DNA from: Theristus sp. LFF4_11
Lineage: Eukaryota; Nematoda; Chromadorea; Monhysterida; Xyalidae
Assembly (NCBI GenBank): GCA_030248135.1
Contig: JASANC010000608.1
Span: forward strand, 62,001-126,000
DNA length: 64,000 nt
Direction of reading: 5' to 3'
Within the stretch, counting starts at the first letter, position 1. Each line of letters begins with the position of its first letter. A program made the translations under genes and the position numbers. Below the pieces are notes generated by a model. That model saw only the letters and a list, made by a program, of their open reading frames with translations. It did no database searches and was not told the origin of the DNA. This document shows, in pieces, positions 58,889-64,000 of the stretch.

Positions 58889-61800
58889 ATGACCGACTAC
58901 GATTATTTGATCAAGTTTCTCGTGCTCGGCGACTCCGGCGTCGGCAAGACGAGCTTCCTACATCGGTACGTCGACGACACGTTCAGTGGACAGTTCATTT
59001 CGACGGTCGGCATCGACTTCAAGGAGAAGAAAGTGGTGAGTTGTTGTTGTTTTTGTTTGTTGTTGTTGTGATTTTTAGGCGATGTTTTTCAGCCAGGGCT
59101 AACCCAGAGAAGCGTACAGAACGCCATTGAGTAGGGCGCCCATCGAGTTTGTCTCTGTCATTAAGTGCCTATACACCCCTCGGCGGGGCTCGATCCCCCG
59201 AGCGCACAGACTGTAGTCTAACGCACTACCACCAGGCCACAAGGGTGAGTGGTAGTGTTCTTTTTTCTTATGGTTCTGCGAGCCCATCAATGCGCCCACG
59301 CACACCGCGCCATTTTGAGCTTGACGCGGCAATTCAAAATTCCTATGAAGTGTCCCGAGTTCCTGCGGTCCGCTCGAGTCACTTTTTGGCTTGAACCTTG
59401 AATTGCCGCATCGAGCAGGAAACTTTCGATTCTTTCGATCTCAGAAAACGCTTTAGGTCAAAAGATAATGGTCGTTTTTTAATGAGTTTTCTTTCACACA
59501 AACATTGCAAAACTCATACCAGACAACTGCATTTCAAGTGTTTTGGAATGGATCAACCAATCGGTCACTTGATTTTCAAGGAGGCTTGTTGTCATGGAGA
59601 GCACGAACTTCCCTCCTTGAAACTCAAGTGGATCCATTCTGAAAGATTTGAGCGACTGGCACTGGTTTAGTTATTTGGTTGGGTTTCATAAAAAAACTCC
59701 GCAAAAAATTGCAAAATGCAGTAAATACTGAACTAAACACCAAAACCATAATCCTCAATAAAGTTCTTGTAACTCCAAAGCCAAGCTGAAGCTTAAGTAG
59801 ATTTTTGCATAAATGGCACATCGTAAAACTTGAGTTTTGAGGAAATCTTTTTCGCGGTTTCCATACAAAACCGGTGTTTTTGGAACGATGGCCTAGTTTA
59901 CCGTGATGGTTTTTCTTCGCCTCACCAGTGACCCCTCCCCCAAATTTTGGTGCTCAAGAATTTAATGAGAAAATGACGGTTTTCGCAATCCGGCACGGTC
60001 ACATTGCACCAACGTGACTGAGTATCTTTTTGTATCTTTCGACATTTTTTTCCATTTTCGGCTTGATTTCAGGTCTACAAAAGCAAAGCAGGCGAATTTG
60101 GTAAACGAGGCCAAAGAGTACTGTTGCAACTGTGGGACACCGCAGGACAAGAACGGTTGTTTAAAATTTTGAATTTGTCTGAACGCTTTACTTTTTTTCC
60201 CGCTTATGACTGTTCTTTCAAATTCAGTGCTGATTCGCTACAAATCGGGGTGCAAAACGGACGAAAGTTCCAAAAGTTTTGCAATCAAATTTCTGTCGTG
60301 TGTTTCTGTGTCGGCTTGTTACATTGGGCGGCTCAATTTCGTATTTTCACTCTCCTTTGTATTTTCTGCATAATTTATGATAACTGAGATACATAATGCA
60401 GCTTTGTGGTTTATGTTCTTGAGTCTATTGTTGGGCTTTCTGTATTCTCGAAGTCCATCAACTGGAAAGGTTTTTTTCTGCGAGTATAAACAAAAAGAAA
60501 GAGGAATTGTAATGACGCATTTAGTAACGCAAAAAAATCGCTCGAGACTTTTTTTCATTTTCAGCCGTTGAGGAAAACAGAAATGTGTGTCAGCATTTAT
60601 AATCCCCTAATTTTGCGCATTATCTTTGCCACTGTCTGCTGTTTTTCTTCATATTGTTTTTTTTGTTTATGTTTTTCAACCATGCTTGAAAAAAGATTCT
60701 ACGACCGACGACACATCCCACCTTGAAATAATGACAAAAACGTTTTTTTTGAAAAAATAGAAAGCGGGACTTACGTTTCAATTTCATAGAACTGTTTACA
60801 ACTTCGCTTCGAGAACTTCAGACGTCTTTCCGACCACCCATCCGCCCCATCCATTTGATTCCGCAGGGAGCACATTCAAAGTTAAATGTGTTCTCTTGAA
60901 GTGTTCTCATCTCATTCAAGTCGACAAGTTGAACAGTATAATTCAATCTTCGTTGTCTTACAAAATTTGAAAAGCTCACCCGACCAGAGAAATTCTTCGC
61001 TCTAAATCAATTTTTGAAAAACCCACCACGCTATGCTTCGTTCCACAAGCGACCATCAGCACAACAACCAGCAGTCATGCCACTCAACAAACCGGTCCAC
61101 CAGAAGAGCGTCCATCATCTCGTCCTCCCGCCGCCACTGATCTCGATCACCAACAACAACAGTACTTCCGATCCGCCCTCGGCCGATTTCCGCCGCTACA
61201 GTCCGCAGTTGATACTGGACGGCGAGCCGAGCGTTCATGGACTCGAGCTATCCCGACGACGTCGGAAACGCAACAAGCACTGTGCGACACTGCGAGCGCA
61301 TCAGTCGTTCGTCGCGTTCCTCTGCTGCTGCTGCAACTGCGACACGATCGGCGTCGTCGCGTGCATGTGCACGGTCTTGTTAGTGGCGGTGATGACGACG
61401 ATCATATTCTATTGGCTGACGCACTCCGCGCATCCGTGAATGCAATCATTCATGAACGCATTCATCCATGAACGCATTTTATTCTCCGCACGAAGAGATC
61501 CAACACAACAATGCAATCATGTAAAGCCGAAGAGTTTGTTCTTCTTCTGATGTGTCGTGCTCTGATTGGCGCATCTGCGCGCCATGCTGCACACACGGTC
61601 GAAACTCTATAACATATACAACTTACACCTGATTGGCTGCTGTGATCACGTGATGCATGAAATCGCTCTGCAATCAAACTCCGCCCTTCCCTCCGCAGCA
61701 CAGCAGTGCCCGCATAGAATGCATGCATCACGTGATCACGCTAACCAATCAGTTTGTTGGCTATGTTGTAGAGTAGCTAAGCATCCTAGCTACCACATAG

Positions 61801-63055
61801 CTTCGTAAAATTTTAAAACATCATTTCAATGCTGTGTTTGCGATTCAATGAAACCCCTGCATCGATTGGTGTTGATGAGTGCAGAGATGTTTTTTGTTTT
61901 GTTTCGTTTTTTCGTGTTTTGTCCAGCACAACACTACCGTTCGTTCGGTTTTGTTACCGATCACGCATATCCGTGAAACATTTTCCCAATCTGTGCGTGC
62001 AAACGCACATTACGACACGTTTACTAAGAAAGATAATATTTAACTACGTATTAAAACAACACCGCCCACACCAAGTTCACCAATTTTTTTGATTGTTGCT
62101 CAGATTCCGCAGCATCACGACGGCGTTCTTCCGCGACGCGATGGGCTTCATTCTGATGTTCGACATCACCAGCGAACAGTCGTTCCTGAACATTCGCGAC
62201 TGGCTGTCGCAGTTGCGCATCCACGCGTACTGCGAGTCGCCCGACATCATACTGTGCGGCAACAAGTCCGACCTCGAGAATCGCCGGCAGGTGTCGACGT
62301 CGCGCGCCAAGCAGCTCGCCGACCAACTCGGGTAAGTTTTGGGGGAATTTTGGGCAATTTGCGGCGCGTTTTGGGTAATTTGAGGTAAATTTTGGGTGAT
62401 TTGAAGCAAATTTTAAGTAATTTTTGTAATTTCTTTTTTCTTATGGCGTAATGTGAAAGGGATGACTTACACAAACGCTTTGAATAATGGTTTTTCGTTT
62501 TGTCCGGGGTTTTGTTGTTTTTTCTAGTTTTCGACAAACTGCCAGCCTTATTTTGTGGTATTTGATTTTTGTGTTTTGAAAAAAACTTTTGTGTTTTTAG
62601 CAAATTTAGAATTTTGATTCATGTGTGCGGCGGCGCAAGCGTCAGAACCCAGAAACAGCTCATTGAGTCTGGACCTGAAACTGAAATCTCGTGTTTGACG
62701 TCAATTTTGATTGCCAAAAAAAACCCGAGGCGCTTGTGGTAATTTGTCGTAACGGTGAAATCTAACTGGGTAGAGAGCGGAAGGACGGATGAAATACGTT
62801 GACTGAAAACAAATAAAACCCCCCAAAAAACAGAACAAACTAACCGTCGATTGCAGATTCGCGTACTTCGAGACGTCGGCGTGCACCGGTACGAACGTCG
62901 AGAAGTCCATTGACTTTCTGCTCGACCAAGTGATGCAACGCATCCAGCAGTCGGTCGACAATCAACGGCTCGTCAATCGCGATCCGTCCATTGATCTCGA
63001 CAAGCCGCCGGAGCCGCAGTCGTGGGCGAACTGCTCGTACTGTTCGATACCCTAA
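58889..63055 (+). CDS. RAB27A: Small GTPase RAB27
   Basis: Rab27 recruits Slp/Slac2-type effectors to secretory and lysosome-related organelles and drives their docking. Four coding exons: 58889-59035, 60073-60155, 62104-62331, 62857-63055; phases fit and give 218 residues, against 221 in human. Visible are [21 protein letters not shown] (P-loop residues 14-21), switch I ISTVGIDF, the Rab27-type insert before [33 protein letters not shown] and a short acidic hypervariable tail. The end is unusual: CSYCSIP rather than CGC or CXC. The start is the only ATG placed right before the Rab27-like N-terminus. A SINE lies in intron 1 and a small ORF plus a MITE in intron 2. A vs B paralogue is not decidable. 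Confidence 0.95.
59041..59248 (-). mobile_element. SINE-1 copy in RAB27 intron 1, inverted
   Basis: The (ACA)n tail appears on the plus strand as TTGTTGTT at 59041-59070, a few bases after the exon-1 donor at 59036. Body and head follow to about 59248 (ACTACCACCAGGCCAC is the A-box side). A near-complete copy. Confidence 0.9.
61077..61439 (+). CDS. Hypothetical small membrane protein nested in RAB27 intron 2
   Basis: A 120-codon ORF from ATG 61077 to TGA 61437-61439. Not recognised. The N-terminal 75 residues are polar, His/Pro/Ser-rich, then basic RRRRKRNK, then a Cys cluster FLCCCCNCD followed by a hydrophobic helix of about 22 residues ([20 protein letters not shown]) and a short tail. 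This resembles a tail-anchored or single-pass type II protein with palmitoylatable cysteines. It shares the strand of RAB27, so it could instead be an exon of a longer or alternative transcript. GC-rich codon use resembles nearby RAB27 exons and contrasts with the AT-rich intron, which favours coding. Confidence 0.5.
   Translation: MPLNKPVHQKSVHHLVLPPPLISITNNNSTSDPPSADFRRYSPQLILDGEPSVHGLELSRRRRKRNKHCATLRAHQSFVAFLCCCCNCDTIGVVACMCTVLLVAVMTTIIFYWLTHSAHP
61596..61776. mobile_element. CAGTCGAACTCT-family MITE copy in RAB27 intron 2
   Basis: Arms CTGATTGGCTGCTGTGATCACGTGATGCATG-like and ATGCATCACGTGATCACGC pair as a long inverted repeat around an ACTCCGCC centre; outer ends GGTCGAAACTCTA and TAGAGTAGC are diverged. 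Confidence 0.75.
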
Positions 63056-64000
63056 AACCAACCGCCGGACATTATCATTATTATTATTATTATTATTACT
63101 GTTTGTCGGGAAACACACTACTGCCGATCAAACGTCGAAATCAGTGAAATACTGATATGTTTGTTTTGTGGTTGTGTTCGATTTAATGGAGCAGTATAGT
63201 GACGACGACGCGCCTGGGAATGGGAAAAAAGAAAAATCGCACAATTTTATTCTTTATTTCTTTATTTTAATTTTTTTAATTTTTTATCATTTAATTTTAA
63301 CAGTGTAACTATACTGCTGATTGACTGTTATAGCTAAAAATTGACTAAAATAGAGTTCAGCTTAGTAAGGACGGATCCAGTTTGCGATTTAGCTGTGTTC
63401 CAACTCTTAAAAATTTGATAGCGAACTCTAAAAAGACAATCAGCTTTTGTTTGTCTGTTTTTGCTAATCCGTTTTCTGTCAGTTGCATGTTTCTGAATTG
63501 CTTTATTGTGTGTTTTGTTTCAAATATGGGGTTTACGAAAATGGCCAGAAAGGAACGTTTTCAACCTATTTTTTGTTTTTGATTTTCAACCTGATCGTGA
63601 TAATTTTGATGTTCAACAGTTGTCCAGTAAAAACGTGCAAAAAAGGTTTTTCTTATGATCCAAATTTTGTTTTTTTTGTTTCCTGCTGGTTTCATATCGC
63701 ATTTTTTCGTTTGTTGCAATCTCAAAAAAGCGAGGAACTTGCTTTGCGCGGTAGTTGAATTGTTGTCTGTTTTTTTTCAAAAAAAATTGAAATTAAAATT
63801 AAATCTGAAAAAAATTGAATTGTTGCACATTATTCGGTGAACAGTTTGGTCTGCAGTTTCACCTGAGCTTGTGGGTGTTTTTTTCAATTTCGATTGAATC
63901 ATATCAACGTTTTTTTTCATGACGCAAGCTGACGTGACCAGTAGTCGGTTCGGTTGTGACAGAAGAGATTTTTCTGTGTCGAACAAGTTTTTGTTCTGTT
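63056..64000. other. 3' flank of RAB27
   Basis: Starts with an ATT microsatellite (63074-63100), presumably in the 3' untranslated region, then AT-rich DNA with T and A runs. No other gene, RNA or mobile element was recognised. Confidence 0.6.

Overview
The window is animal nuclear DNA. Its genes are split by GT-AG introns of about 75 to 4,000 bp, and the products are animal housekeeping and trafficking proteins: a long-tailed class I myosin, GLE1, a CASD1-like O-acetyltransferase homologue and RAB27. Acceptors often read TTTTCAG. The spacers are packed with SINEs, Helitrons, mariner, hAT-like and Harbinger-like elements. I infer an invertebrate metazoan and cannot name the taxon. Gene identities rest on remembered family sequences compared by eye. 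Exon edges were placed by GT/AG sites and phase; the summed coding lengths of myosin, CASD1 and RAB27 are each divisible by three.

Layout. 1-11.4 kb: the complete motor domain of a myosin Ie/If-like gene on the minus strand, running off the left edge, with a Helitron, a SINE and MITEs in its introns. 11.46-22.94 kb: a seven-level stack of transposons. Each level is bracketed by an 8-bp target-site duplication (the third with ambiguous edges). The stack contains a 365-bp satellite, a dying hAT transposase and a captured, frameshifted piece of the proteasome gene PSMD7/Rpn8. 24.17-29.16 kb: a second stack built from the same families. Two copies of the poly-G family carry the stacks, and a complete short copy is about 583 bp. 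29.36-30.59 kb: a second Helitron ending 28 bp before the likely GLE1 start.

30.6-37.5 kb: GLE1 on the plus strand. 37.97-50.11 kb: a full-length CASD1 homologue with 19 exons and about 1,009 codons. All three residues matching the human catalytic triad are replaced (Ser to Gly, Asp to Asn, His to Ala) while the multi-spanning membrane domain is well kept, so it looks like a pseudo-acetyltransferase. One of its introns holds a Harbinger-like MITE whose core has grown into a 0.67-kb RTGAC pentamer array. 51.4-54.3 kb: a deleted mariner and a gag-only LTR retrotransposon. 58.9-63.06 kb: RAB27, four coding exons, with a small membrane-protein ORF in its second intron. The rest is noncoding repeat-rich spacer.

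The genes do not form one pathway, although myosin Ie/If and RAB27 both act in membrane traffic. The main points are the triad-less CASD1 and the nested transposon system with gene capture.
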